Positions 6,130-13,810 of a DNA stretch of 16,271 bases are shown here, one piece after another (the first letter of the stretch is position 1; every line of letters starts with the position of its first letter). This DNA is from Chloroflexota bacterium (GTDB lineage: Bacteria; Chloroflexota; Ktedonobacteria; Ktedonobacterales; Ktedonobacteraceae), in the NCBI GenBank assembly GCA_005879655.1, contig VBJK01000271.1, positions 1-16,271 of the forward strand, read 5' to 3'. The translations under genes and the position numbers were made by a program. The notes under the pieces were generated by a model that had not been told where the DNA came from, searched no databases, and saw only the letters and a list, made by a program, of their open reading frames with translations.

Positions 6130-8610
6130 ATGAGTATTGCAGCCGCTAGGGAACCTCGTGTCATTCATGCACTGCCGGGTCGTGTGCGTATCCATATACC
6201 AGAGTGGACAGGCGGAGGACAGCAGGAGATAGAGGCACAGTTGCGCCAAATACCGGGGATTTACCGGGTACGGGGCAATCCCCTAACAAGTAATATGCTC
6301 ATGATATTTGATCCTACTCTAACAGACGAGCAAACAATACTACAAACGATCAGCAGGCTTAACATTCAGCAGATGAACGAACAGCCACAACCAGCTCCCC
6401 CTCCTCCAGCGCTACGCGAAAAGGCAGGAAAAATGATCCGTGCCCGTATTGCCGTGCGAGGTCTGGACCGCAATCCACACCTGGCAAAGCGTGTGACCGA
6501 GGTTCTCGAACATCATCCAGGCGTACATGCCAGTGCCAATCCACTCACCGGGCGTGTGTTGGTCGAATTTGAGGAGCACGAGGCTGAGCTAGACGATTTG
6601 CTCGCAACTATTGCGAAGCTGGAGTTACCAGAGCTGCCAGGTGAAGATCGTCGTACCCATCCACTTGTCCTGGGACCTTTGGTGCAAAGCGTCACGCGCA
6701 TGCTAGAGGCAGGTATTGGCTTAGCACTCCTGGCCACACGCCATCTTTTTGGTATTACCCAACCTCTACCAGGTTCAAATGTCGCTCTACAAACAGCCAG
6801 TATTCTCGGCATCTTGCATGGTATTCCGCCCCTCCGTTATGGTTTACGGCATTTGCTAGGGCGTACGACGAGCGATCTGTTGTTTGCTATCCCAAGCATT
6901 ATAATGCTTACCCTGGCGGAGAGTCCACTCGGCCTCGCTCTCAATAGTGCCGAAGCTCTGCGCTTGCTGACTGAAGTGGTGGCACGACGCTCCACGTGGC
7001 GCAAGCATGAAGAGCGCGTGAGCCATGCTCCCTCTGCACAACCAGGGGCCGTCATCCATCTACACCATGGGGAACGTACTCCGCTCGCGGCAAAGGTGCT
7101 AGAGGGCACTGGCACGGCCATTGGCAAGGATAGTATGCCTCTGCCAGTAACGCCGGGTGGCATGGTGCCAGCTGGTGCACGACTCCTTGGAGCTTCGTTC
7201 CTGCTACAATTGTCCAGTGAGCTGTCGTTTGAGCCATTTGCTCCCCCATCGCGTTCCGCTCCGGTTACGCCGCGATTGTATGAGCATTACCAACGCTTTG
7301 CCAGCCTGGGTTCATTGATATATGCTGGTATTACTGCTCTATTTACCCGCTCATTTCACCAGACACTAGCTGCATTGGTGCTCGTCAATACACGTACGGC
7401 CACGATTGGCATGGATTGCGCGGATTTAGCGGCATCTGCGCGCGTGCTCCGTGAGGGTGTGACTGTGGTTGGGACACGTCCTCGTCGCTCGGTGCGGCTC
7501 CCTGATCTGGTACTGCTGGATGGGACGCGCCTGCTGGCTGAGCGACTAGAGATCGCTAGTATCCTCCCTCTGACGCAAGAGTTTAGCAGTGCGGATCTAC
7601 AGGTTTATGCTGCCGCAGTGGCGAGTGCGGCAGGATTTCCTTGGGGGGGAATTTTGCAGCCGAGTGGTCAGGTCTCAGCAACTGATGGGACATTTGATGG
7701 TAAGGTGGCGACTGCCTCGCTTGCTGTTGAGCGCTACACCCTTGGTCCGGTCGAAGACTGGAGTTCACTCCCGCAGGCGGCACCTCTGCGTCAACTTGGT
7801 AATTACGTGCTGGTCCTTCAGCGCGCATGGGAGCACAAACCTCTTGCTTTGCTCGCTCTGCAACCTCAACTGGCGCTTGGAGTACAAAATCTTGTCCAGA
7901 TCTGCCAGCGCTATCGTGTAGAACTGGCTGTACTGGCCGATGGCGATCAGATTGCGATACGGGCATTAGCTCAGCGTGCACAGATTGCAGTGGTTGATAG
8001 TCATGATGCCGTTGACGTGATACAGTCCAGGCAACAAGCGGGAAAGATTGTTTTCTTCGTCTCAGATAATGTTGGTGCGGCGGCAGGCTTTGCAGCCAGT
8101 GATCTGGCAATTAGCTTGACCGATGATCATTACTGTTTGCCCGCACGGGCTGACCTGCTAGCTCCCGACCTGCATGCCGTCAGTGCCATTATTGAGGCTG
8201 CTGTGCGTCGGGATGCGACTGTGCGTGATTCCGTTGGCTTGTCGGCTGCGGCTAATATTTTTGGTGCTATCTGGGGGATACGGGGTCTGCCAGGTATCCG
8301 TGCTGCATCTAATCTCGTGTATATTAGTGCCCTGACGGCTCTGCTTGATGGCTGGCTACGCTTACGCAAAGCAACAAATGCTCCCTCTGCACAACCAGGG
8401 GCCGTCATCCATCTACACCATGGGGAACGTACTCCGCTCGCGGCAAAGGTGCTAGAGGGCACTGGCAGCGCAGGCAGAGAACTGCACCCAAGACGAAAAA
8501 TCACCATCTATTCAAGGCTGTGCTTGATCAGGTGCACTCGCCTCTCATTACTATTCTGGCCGTTGGAGCTGGCCTTTCTCTCCTCTTCGGCTCGGTTGGG
8601 GATGTCGTGA
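6130..8610 (+). CDS. CtpI-like P-type ATPase, N-terminal half (degenerate pump half; frameshifted 3' end)
   Basis: This is the first half of a giant CtpI-type cation P-type ATPase. Two ferredoxin-like heavy-metal-associated domains without CxxC occupy about residues 10-78 (HALPGRVRIHIPEW...) and 98-170. Membrane segments follow from about 185. A degenerate actuator-like region (GAVIHLHHGERTPLAAKVLEGTG, 307-329) and a degenerate phosphorylation domain come next. Where active pumps have DKTGT, this half has LLDGTRLL (D464), and the TGDGxND loop is replaced by VSDNVGAAAGFAASDLAI, so this half is not expected to hydrolyse ATP. The genuine sequence ends near GWLRLRKAT (about residue 749). Residues 751-780 are a perfect copy of 300-329, and the tail from 781 to 826 is out of frame with the second half. 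The substrate is unknown. Confidence 0.82.
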   Translation: MSIAAAREPRVIHALPGRVRIHIPEWTGGGQQEIEAQLRQIPGIYRVRGNPLTSNMLMIFDPTLTDEQTILQTISRLNIQQMNEQPQPAPPPPALREKAGKMIRARIAVRGLDRNPHLAKRVTEVLEHHPGVHASANPLTGRVLVEFEEHEAELDDLLATIAKLELPELPGEDRRTHPLVLGPLVQSVTRMLEAGIGLALLATRHLFGITQPLPGSNVALQTASILGILHGIPPLRYGLRHLLGRTTSDLLFAIPSIIMLTLAESPLGLALNSAEALRLLTEVVARRSTWRKHEERVSHAPSAQPGAVIHLHHGERTPLAAKVLEGTGTAIGKDSMPLPVTPGGMVPAGARLLGASFLLQLSSELSFEPFAPPSRSAPVTPRLYEHYQRFASLGSLIYAGITALFTRSFHQTLAALVLVNTRTATIGMDCADLAASARVLREGVTVVGTRPRRSVRLPDLVLLDGTRLLAERLEIASILPLTQEFSSADLQVYAAAVASAAGFPWGGILQPSGQVSATDGTFDGKVATASLAVERYTLGPVEDWSSLPQAAPLRQLGNYVLVLQRAWEHKPLALLALQPQLALGVQNLVQICQRYRVELAVLADGDQIAIRALAQRAQIAVVDSHDAVDVIQSRQQAGKIVFFVSDNVGAAAGFAASDLAISLTDDHYCLPARADLLAPDLHAVSAIIEAAVRRDATVRDSVGLSAAANIFGAIWGIRGLPGIRAASNLVYISALTALLDGWLRLRKATNAPSAQPGAVIHLHHGERTPLAAKVLEGTGSAGRELHPRRKITIYSRLCLIRCTRLSLLFWPLELAFLSSSARLGMS
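7025..7114 (+). repeat. 90-bp perfect direct repeat, copy 1 (native site)
   Basis: These 90 bases encode APSAQPGAVIHLHHGERT and onward to LEGTG, part of the degenerate actuator domain, where the sequence fits the family context (it continues into TAIGKDSMPLPVTPGG). The identical 90 bases recur at 8378-8467. The spacing is 1353 bases, a multiple of three, so both copies are read in the same frame. Confidence 0.97.
8378..8467 (+). repeat. 90-bp perfect direct repeat, copy 2 (displaced into the inter-half linker)
   Basis: These bases are identical to 7025-7114 over 90 positions, with mismatches immediately on both sides. This copy lies where CtpI-like proteins have a linker of roughly 50-60 residues between the two halves. 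The frame after it no longer joins the second half: the plausible native reading resumes in another phase as APKTKNHHLFKAVLDQ. The copy is therefore out of place, either by recombination or by misassembly. Confidence 0.97.
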
Positions 8611-10859
8611 TTATTGGCGGCACTATCCTGGCCAGTGTGGTGATCAGCGTCTGGCAGGATCAAAAGGCTTTTCAGGTGTCAGTGGCGCTGAGGCAAGTTA
8701 GTAGCTATCATGCACGTGTTATGCGTGATAATCAAGTCACTATGACACCGGCAGCTGAAGTAGTGCCGGGAGATGTGCTACTGCTGGCTCCTGGTGATAA
8801 AATTGCTGCTGATGCGCGCGTCATAAGTTCCCAGGGTTTGGAAGTAGATGAAGCGGCATTAACTGGTGAGTCTCTGCCTGTTTCTAAAGTTCCTGCTGGG
8901 AAGCATGAGACAAATCATATTGTATTAGAAGGAACAGATGTGACTACTGGCACCGGGCAAGCTCTAGTGGTAGCTGTGGGCCAACAGACGCGTATGGGGG
9001 CGACACGTAGCGCACTGGCCGAAAATGGTACAGAAGCAAGTCCGCTCGGTGTACGCTTGAGTCGTATGCTGCGTGCGTTGATCCCTCTCTCTATCGCTGG
9101 GGGGGTCAGTGTGGTAGGAGCAGGACTGTTCTGGGGTCAAACGCTGACCTCATTACTGGCATTGGGTATAACCGTAGCGCTGGCGTCGGTGCCAGAAGGA
9201 TTACCGCTGTTGGCTAAGGTTGGTGAGGCGGGTGTAGCGCGCCGTCTCTCTGACAAACGGGCCGTTGTGCGTCGTCTCTCGGCGATTGAGGCGTTAGGGC
9301 GTGTGGATGTTGCTTGTGCTGATAAAACCGGCACTATGACCAGAGGACGGCTCCAACTCAGTCTGGTGGCGACTATCGATCATGAAGTCAAGGACCTGCA
9401 TGCATTATCGCCACAATTCCGCCAAATTTTGTTAGCGGCTGCACTTGCTTCCCCTGCTCCCGATGCGCCTGGCGCAGAGTCACATCCTACTGATTTCGCC
9501 ATCATTCAAGGCGCGCTTGCCGCTGGTCTGGACCAACAGCTCCACGTACCACGTGATGCCGAGTTTCCCTTTGATCCAGCGCGGGGTTTTCATGCAACAC
9601 GTGTGCAAGAAATTTTGTATGTGAAAGGCGCGCCAGAAGTCTTACTCCCCAGGTCTTGTTGGGTAATTCACAACGGCGAAAAGCGTTCTCTGGACGATGC
9701 AACGCGGCACGCATTTACACAACGCACTCTGCATTTTGCCGAGCGCGGACTGCGTGTGCTCGCCGTAGCCCAGAGCAATGGGACTTTACTTGATGACCCT
9801 CAAGACCTCACGCTGCTCGGTATCGTGGGGATTAGTGATCCTCTGCGGGATACTGTACATGCAGCAATCCAGCGCTGTCATGAAGCTGGCGTGCGTGTCA
9901 TTATGATTACTGGCGACCATCCTTCTACCGCAGGTGCCATCGCTCAAGAAGCGGGTCTGCTGAACGGAGAGGGCGAGGTGCTTACCGCCAGTCAAATTGT
10001 AGAATTGCAGAATGGTGAACTTGATGAGTGCTTGCAGCGCAGAGGACACACAGTAGCGATGACGGGTGACGGCGTGAATGATGCACCAGCTTTACGGCTA
10101 GCGGACGTAGGCGTTGCTATGGGGAAAGGTAGTACCGAGGTTGCTCGTCAAACGGCTGATGTTGTCATCACTGATGACGATTTTTCTACGTTGGTAGAAG
10201 CATTTGTGGAGGGGCGGAGCTTCTGGCGTAATATCCGGCGGGCGCTGGCTCTGCTGCTCGGAGGTAATCTTGGTGAGCTGGGCCTCATTGTGGGGGCAAG
10301 TTTCTTTGGTGCTAGTGCGCCTCTAACGACGCGTCAGATCTTAGCTGTCAATGCCATCACCGACATTTTACCTGCGCTGGCAGTTGCGCTTCAGCAACCC
10401 GCACATCGTAATTTAGCCGATCTCAGTCGTGAGGGTGCTTCTGCCCTTGGTACACCATTGCGTAATGAGATCCTACGTCGCGCAATGGCAACCACGCTAC
10501 CATCGCTTGCTTCTTACCTGTTCATCCTAGCTACGAGGGGAGTTGCAGAAGCGCGTGCTGTTGCCTTTGCCAGTGTGGTTATCACGCAGTTGGCGCAAAC
10601 GCTTGACGCTGGTCGTGCAGAGGCAGGACTCACTAACGCTGTTTTCGGTGCAGTCATTGGCTCCTTTGGTATACTGGCGGCGGCCTTTTTCATTCCGGTA
10701 TTGCGCGAGTTCCTCAGCCTTGTCCTGCCCACGCCATTCAGTTGGATGCTGATCGGAGGCAGTGCCTTGCTAGCCGTCTTGATAGGTCGCTGGCGGCCTA
10801 TGCCTACTATTGCTCTGTCGCATCTTTTTGGCACGAAGGTAGCGCAATCTTCAGTTTGA
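8520..10859 (+). CDS. CtpI-like P-type ATPase, C-terminal catalytic half
   Basis: This is the active half of the CtpI-type cation pump. The actuator loop TGES is at residues 115-118, the M4 motif PEGLPL at 225-230, the phosphorylation site DKTGT at D268, and the hinge TGDGVNDAP at 515-523; all are intact. Helices M5-M10 fill about residues 565-765. The PEGLP type of M4 resembles type II cation pumps rather than the CPx motif of copper pumps, so heavy-metal transport is not certain. The assigned GTG start at 8520 has no convincing ribosome binding site, and the family sequence clearly continues upstream in the same phase (HHLFKA before VLDQVHSP). This looks like the 3' part of one gene interrupted by a frameshift, not a separate gene. 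Confidence 0.88.
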   Translation: MLDQVHSPLITILAVGAGLSLLFGSVGDVVIIGGTILASVVISVWQDQKAFQVSVALRQVSSYHARVMRDNQVTMTPAAEVVPGDVLLLAPGDKIAADARVISSQGLEVDEAALTGESLPVSKVPAGKHETNHIVLEGTDVTTGTGQALVVAVGQQTRMGATRSALAENGTEASPLGVRLSRMLRALIPLSIAGGVSVVGAGLFWGQTLTSLLALGITVALASVPEGLPLLAKVGEAGVARRLSDKRAVVRRLSAIEALGRVDVACADKTGTMTRGRLQLSLVATIDHEVKDLHALSPQFRQILLAAALASPAPDAPGAESHPTDFAIIQGALAAGLDQQLHVPRDAEFPFDPARGFHATRVQEILYVKGAPEVLLPRSCWVIHNGEKRSLDDATRHAFTQRTLHFAERGLRVLAVAQSNGTLLDDPQDLTLLGIVGISDPLRDTVHAAIQRCHEAGVRVIMITGDHPSTAGAIAQEAGLLNGEGEVLTASQIVELQNGELDECLQRRGHTVAMTGDGVNDAPALRLADVGVAMGKGSTEVARQTADVVITDDDFSTLVEAFVEGRSFWRNIRRALALLLGGNLGELGLIVGASFFGASAPLTTRQILAVNAITDILPALAVALQQPAHRNLADLSREGASALGTPLRNEILRRAMATTLPSLASYLFILATRGVAEARAVAFASVVITQLAQTLDAGRAEAGLTNAVFGAVIGSFGILAAAFFIPVLREFLSLVLPTPFSWMLIGGSALLAVLIGRWRPMPTIALSHLFGTKVAQSSV

Positions 10860-10998
10860 CAATGCATAAGGGTTTCCACCGTTCTTCACGAAGAACCGCA
10901 ATGCTAGCTCTGGTTTGCGGAATATATGGATATCCCCCTCTCCGCTTAGCCAAACTCTCTACGAAACGCGAGTTATGATTATCATTACCAGACAAAAA

Positions 10999-11033
10999 AT
11001 CAGGCAGTCCTAATTAAAGAAGGACTGCCTGAT
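10999..11033 (-). terminator. Strong rho-independent terminator closing the cox operon
   Basis: A perfect 13-bp stem, ATCAGGCAGTCCT (10999-11011) pairing with AGGACTGCCTGAT (11021-11033), encloses a 9-base loop. On the minus strand it is followed by a T run (complement of the A run 10994-10999). It lies 28 bases after the ctaE stop. It may also stop plus-strand transcription from the ATPase, though the downstream T tract on that side is poor. Confidence 0.88.
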
Positions 11034-11060
11034 CGTTTCTGTTATCCCGCAGCCAACCAG

Positions 11061-11702
11061 CTAACCATGCAAAAGGAACGGTAGCAGATAGACGGTGCTA
11101 AAGACCGCCACCCACACGAAATCGACAAAGTGCCAATACATTTCACCGGCCTGAAATGCGAAATGCTTGTGAGCCGTGAAATCACCACGAATCGTGCGAA
11201 TGAGACAGATCGTCAAGAAGATTACACCAAGTGTCACGTGGAAGCCGTGGAAGCCTGTTAGCGTGAAAAATGCAGAGCCAAAGGCCTTATACTGTAATGT
11301 GAAGTGTTCTTGATACAGGCTGATGTACTCGTTGATCTGGCCGCCCAGGAAGATCAGGCCAAGCACGATGGTGAGAATCAGGCCAATAATGGCATTTCTG
11401 CGATTGCCCTGCGCCATAGCTTTACCAGCAAAGACCGCCGTAGCACTACTACTCAGTAGAATCACTGTGTTGATCGCTGGTATAACCCAGGGTAGATTTT
11501 CGCCGCTGGGAAGCACCCATATCCCGCTCCCATTGGGGTATTGAAAGCCGCGTACCTCCAGATAGAGGTACGCCGCGATCAGATTTGCAAAGATCAGCGC
11601 CTCCGAGCAGATGAAGAAGATCATGCCCCACCATTCCATCGTGCGGCCACCTTCTCCATGCTCTTCGATTGGGGTGACATGTGCACCGTGAGCAACGCTC
11701 AT
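11061..11702 (-). CDS. ctaE: Cytochrome c oxidase subunit III
   Basis: This is the third core subunit of the heme-copper oxidase, a non-redox membrane protein that stabilises subunit I. The 213-residue length is typical of the shorter bacterial form. Five hydrophobic segments are visible. The conserved motifs WWGMIFFICSEALIFANLIAAY (about 24-45), LTGFHGFHVTLG (about 148-159) and GEMYWHFVDFVWV (about 186-198) are present, including the conserved glutamate and histidines. The ATG at 11702 has AGGAG at a 9-base spacing. It is the last gene of the minus-strand cox operon, separated from subunit IV by an 87-base gap holding two hairpins, and followed by a terminator. Confidence 0.94.
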   Translation of the reverse strand: MSVAHGAHVTPIEEHGEGGRTMEWWGMIFFICSEALIFANLIAAYLYLEVRGFQYPNGSGIWVLPSGENLPWVIPAINTVILLSSSATAVFAGKAMAQGNRRNAIIGLILTIVLGLIFLGGQINEYISLYQEHFTLQYKAFGSAFFTLTGFHGFHVTLGVIFLTICLIRTIRGDFTAHKHFAFQAGEMYWHFVDFVWVAVFSTVYLLPFLLHG

Positions 11703-11728
11703 AGTAGCAAACTCCTAGTTATATAATG

Positions 11729-11750
11729 GCGCAATGAATTGCGCAGCTAC
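11729..11750. repeat. 22-bp palindromic REP-like repeat, copy 1
   Basis: The core GCGCAATGAATTGCGC (7-bp arms, GA centre) is followed by AGCTAC. Two further copies at 15084 and 15132 differ only by G in place of A after the core. It lies in the gap between the subunit IV and subunit III genes. Confidence 0.8.
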
Positions 11751-11753
11751 GAA

Positions 11754-11784
11754 GACACATGCCCGCGTGAGCAGAGCATGTGTC
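11754..11784. other. Intercistronic hairpin between subunit IV and subunit III genes
   Basis: GACACATGC (11754-11762) pairs perfectly with GCATGTGTC (11776-11784) around a 13-base loop. There is no T run on the minus strand after it, so a role in mRNA stability or processing within the cox transcript is more likely than termination. Confidence 0.5.
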
Positions 11785-11789
11785 AGATC

Positions 11790-12161
11790 TTACCTTCGTT
11801 CCAATAGCCAGCCAGAGACAGCAATGATCACCAGCAGGATACCGATCGCCAGGACAATCGGATTCGAGACAAAACCCAACAGGGCCAGCGTCAGCGAGAG
11901 TGCCAGGGCAAACGGCCAGTAGCTAGGGCGCGGCATCAATTCCGCTTCCGTTGGCTGTCTTACCTTCTTGCGCTTCTTACGCGTTGGCGCTGAAGCCGGG
12001 GCGGTAGTGCCCTGCTCGCTTTTCTGCTCATTTTCAACAGGCGTCTGCTGTGATTGCGCTTCCTGTTGTTCCTCTTGAGCTGGCTGCTGCTGCGCTGCTG
12101 ACTCCTGTTGTTCGGCTAGTGCGGCTTGGTTTTTTACTTTCGATTGTCCTGAGTTCTTCAT
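11790..12161 (-). CDS. ctaF: Cytochrome c oxidase subunit IV (small two-helix subunit)
   Basis: The 123-residue product has a long hydrophilic cytoplasmic N-terminus rich in Gln, Glu and Ala (residues 1-65), a basic patch RKKRKKVRQ (about 62-70), and two membrane helices near residues 82-97 and 101-117 (PSYWPFALALSLTLALLGFV and onward). This short two-helix form after subunit I is seen in actinobacterial and chloroflexal oxidases. The low-complexity glutamine-rich tail is unusually long for the family. The start is 17 bases after the ctaD stop, with a weak GAG ribosome binding site, suggesting coupling. The assignment relies on the helix pair and operon position. Confidence 0.75.
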   Translation of the reverse strand: MKNSGQSKVKNQAALAEQQESAAQQQPAQEEQQEAQSQQTPVENEQKSEQGTTAPASAPTRKKRKKVRQPTEAELMPRPSYWPFALALSLTLALLGFVSNPIVLAIGILLVIIAVSGWLLERR

Positions 12162-12178
12162 GATTGCGTCTCATTCTG

Positions 12179-12730
12179 TTAGTGAGTTGCCGTCTTCCAG
12201 TCAGCGATTTCTGGATTCTTCTTATCGTAGAAGGGGCGGCGGCTGCGCACGATTGGCAGAGTAAGGAAGTTATACGCCTTGGGTGGGGATGCGGTATCCC
12301 ATTCCAGCGTAAAGGCATCCCATGGATCGGTGGGAGCTGGCACACCGCTCTTCAAGCTCTTAATAAGGTTGAAGAGGAAGATGATCGCACCGACACCTAC
12401 CAGGAAGGCACCGATGGTTGACAGCAAGTTCATGTCATTCCAGCCCAGATTGCCTGGATAGGTATATATGCGGCGTGGCATACCCAACAAGCCAAGCATA
12501 TGCATGGGGAAGAACGCGAGGTTCAAGCCAACCATCATCGTCCAGAACTGCCACTGCGCTAGGCGCTCATCCATAAATCTACCAGTCATCTTGGGGAACC
12601 AATAGAAGACGCCAGCAAAGATCGCCAGAGCGGAACCACCGAAGAGCACGTAGTGAATGTGCGATACCACAAAGTAACTATCCGTCACTTGGTAGTCGAA
12701 AGGAACCACAGCCAGCGCAACACCGTTCAA
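12179..12730 (-). CDS. ctaD: Cytochrome c oxidase subunit I, C-terminal fragment
   Basis: This is the downstream part of subunit I in a shifted frame. It carries LNGVALAVVPFDYQVTDSYF and VVSHIHYVLFGG, whose two histidines are the heme a3 and heme a ligands (residues 24 and 26 of this frame), then helices XI-XII and a C-terminal tail ending DWKTATH. The frame is open upstream to about 12757 and reads FLFLIGG before the assigned TTG, so it is a continuation, not a new gene with its own start. Rejoining it to the N-terminal fragment requires a missing segment whose length leaves remainder 2 when divided by 3, probably near 90 bases. Confidence 0.88.
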   Translation of the reverse strand: MNGVALAVVPFDYQVTDSYFVVSHIHYVLFGGSALAIFAGVFYWFPKMTGRFMDERLAQWQFWTMMVGLNLAFFPMHMLGLLGMPRRIYTYPGNLGWNDMNLLSTIGAFLVGVGAIIFLFNLIKSLKSGVPAPTDPWDAFTLEWDTASPPKAYNFLTLPIVRSRRPFYDKKNPEIADWKTATH

Positions 12731-13769
12731 ACCACCAATGAGGAACAGGAATGGCGATCAGCGTCGTACTGACGGCAAAGAACGACTGCGCGATCGGAGG
12801 CAGACCAACGGCAAACATATGGTGCGCCCAGACCGTGAAGCTCAAGAAACCGATAGCCACGCCGGACCATGCCACGAAGGTATAGCCGAAGATTGGTTTG
12901 CGCGAGAAAACTGGTAGCACTTCAGAGACAATACCGAAGGCTGGCAGGATCAGAATATATACCTCTGGGTGGCCAAACGACCAGAAGAGGTGTTGCCAGA
13001 GCAGTGGATCACCCCCAAAGGCGTACTGATAGAAGTTCGTGGCCAGATGGCGGTCAAATAGCAAGAGCACGCTGGCAGCAGTCAAGCTAGGTAGTGCGAA
13101 CAGCAGTAGGAAGGACATGACCATAATCATCCAGCAGAACAGTGGCATACGGTTAATGCTCATGCCCGGAGCGCGCAACTTGAACATTGTCACCACAAAG
13201 TTCAACGAGCCAGCAATAGAAGAGACACCGAGCATCGTCGTACCGAGAATCCAGAAGTCTGCATTCATGCCAGGAGTACAAACCACGGCCTGTAAACCAC
13301 ATTTGGCTTCACTGAGTGGTGCATACATGAACCAGCCACCATTTGGTGCCGCACCAAACAAGAAGCTCGCTTCAATAAAGACACCACCGAAAAGGACCGC
13401 CCAATAGCCAAAGGCGTTCATGCGTGGGAAGGCCATATCACGCGCGCCAATCATCAGTGGCACGACATAATTGCCAAAACCGGCCAATGTTGGCATCACG
13501 AACAGGAAGATCATCGTCGTGCCATGCATCGTGAAGACCTGATTGTAGATTTCAGGACTCATCACTTTCCCGTCCGGCTGTGCCAACTGCGCACGGATCA
13601 GGAGTGCTTCCATGCCACCTACCAGGAAAAAGAAGAAGCCTGTCACTATATACATAAGACCCAGCTTCTTATGATCAACTGTCGTAAGCCATGTACCGAG
13701 ATATGTTTCGCTAAATGATTTACCACGAACAGCGGTTGTTGTGCTATCGCTGATAGTGCGAATTGCCAT
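12678..13769 (-). CDS. ctaD: Cytochrome c oxidase subunit I, N-terminal fragment
   Basis: This is the catalytic subunit of the terminal oxidase, which reduces O2 and pumps protons. The ATG at 13769 has GGAGG at a 10-base spacing and is preferred to a TTG at 13775. Visible ligands are H82 (heme a, in TMHGTTMIFLF), H267 with Y271 (CuB and the cross-linked tyrosine, in FGHPEVY) and H316/H317 (CuB, in WAHHMF). E269, the end of the D pathway, is present. After STTLIAIP (residue 341) the frame turns into VPHWWFERCCAGCG and a stop. The TGVKxFxW segment of helix VIII, which carries the K-pathway lysine, is absent. A cysteine pair (C157, C164) occurs in an outside loop. As written the oxidase would be inactive. 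Confidence 0.92.
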   Translation of the reverse strand: MAIRTISDSTTTAVRGKSFSETYLGTWLTTVDHKKLGLMYIVTGFFFFLVGGMEALLIRAQLAQPDGKVMSPEIYNQVFTMHGTTMIFLFVMPTLAGFGNYVVPLMIGARDMAFPRMNAFGYWAVLFGGVFIEASFLFGAAPNGGWFMYAPLSEAKCGLQAVVCTPGMNADFWILGTTMLGVSSIAGSLNFVVTMFKLRAPGMSINRMPLFCWMIMVMSFLLLFALPSLTAASVLLLFDRHLATNFYQYAFGGDPLLWQHLFWSFGHPEVYILILPAFGIVSEVLPVFSRKPIFGYTFVAWSGVAIGFLSFTVWAHHMFAVGLPPIAQSFFAVSTTLIAIPVPHWWFERCCAGCGSFRLPSDG

Positions 13770-13810
13770 GAGCAATTTTCCTCCAATATCTAGCCCAGAG
13801 AGTTGATGGC

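Noticed and set aside
7583..8110. Long minus-strand open frame of 175 codons within the ATPase gene
   Set aside because: It is antisense to a well-conserved coding region, and its composition looks like a shadow of the plus-strand codons.
10881..10896. Small palindrome GTTCTTCACGAAGAAC after the ATPase stop
   Set aside because: The stem is only 6 bp and lacks a T tract; the strong terminator at 10999-11033 explains the end of transcription better.
10973..10991. Fur-box-like sequence ATGATTATCATTA
   Set aside because: It lies between the convergent ends of the ATPase and cox operons, with no promoter or gene start next to it, and such an AT-rich palindrome is likely to arise by chance.
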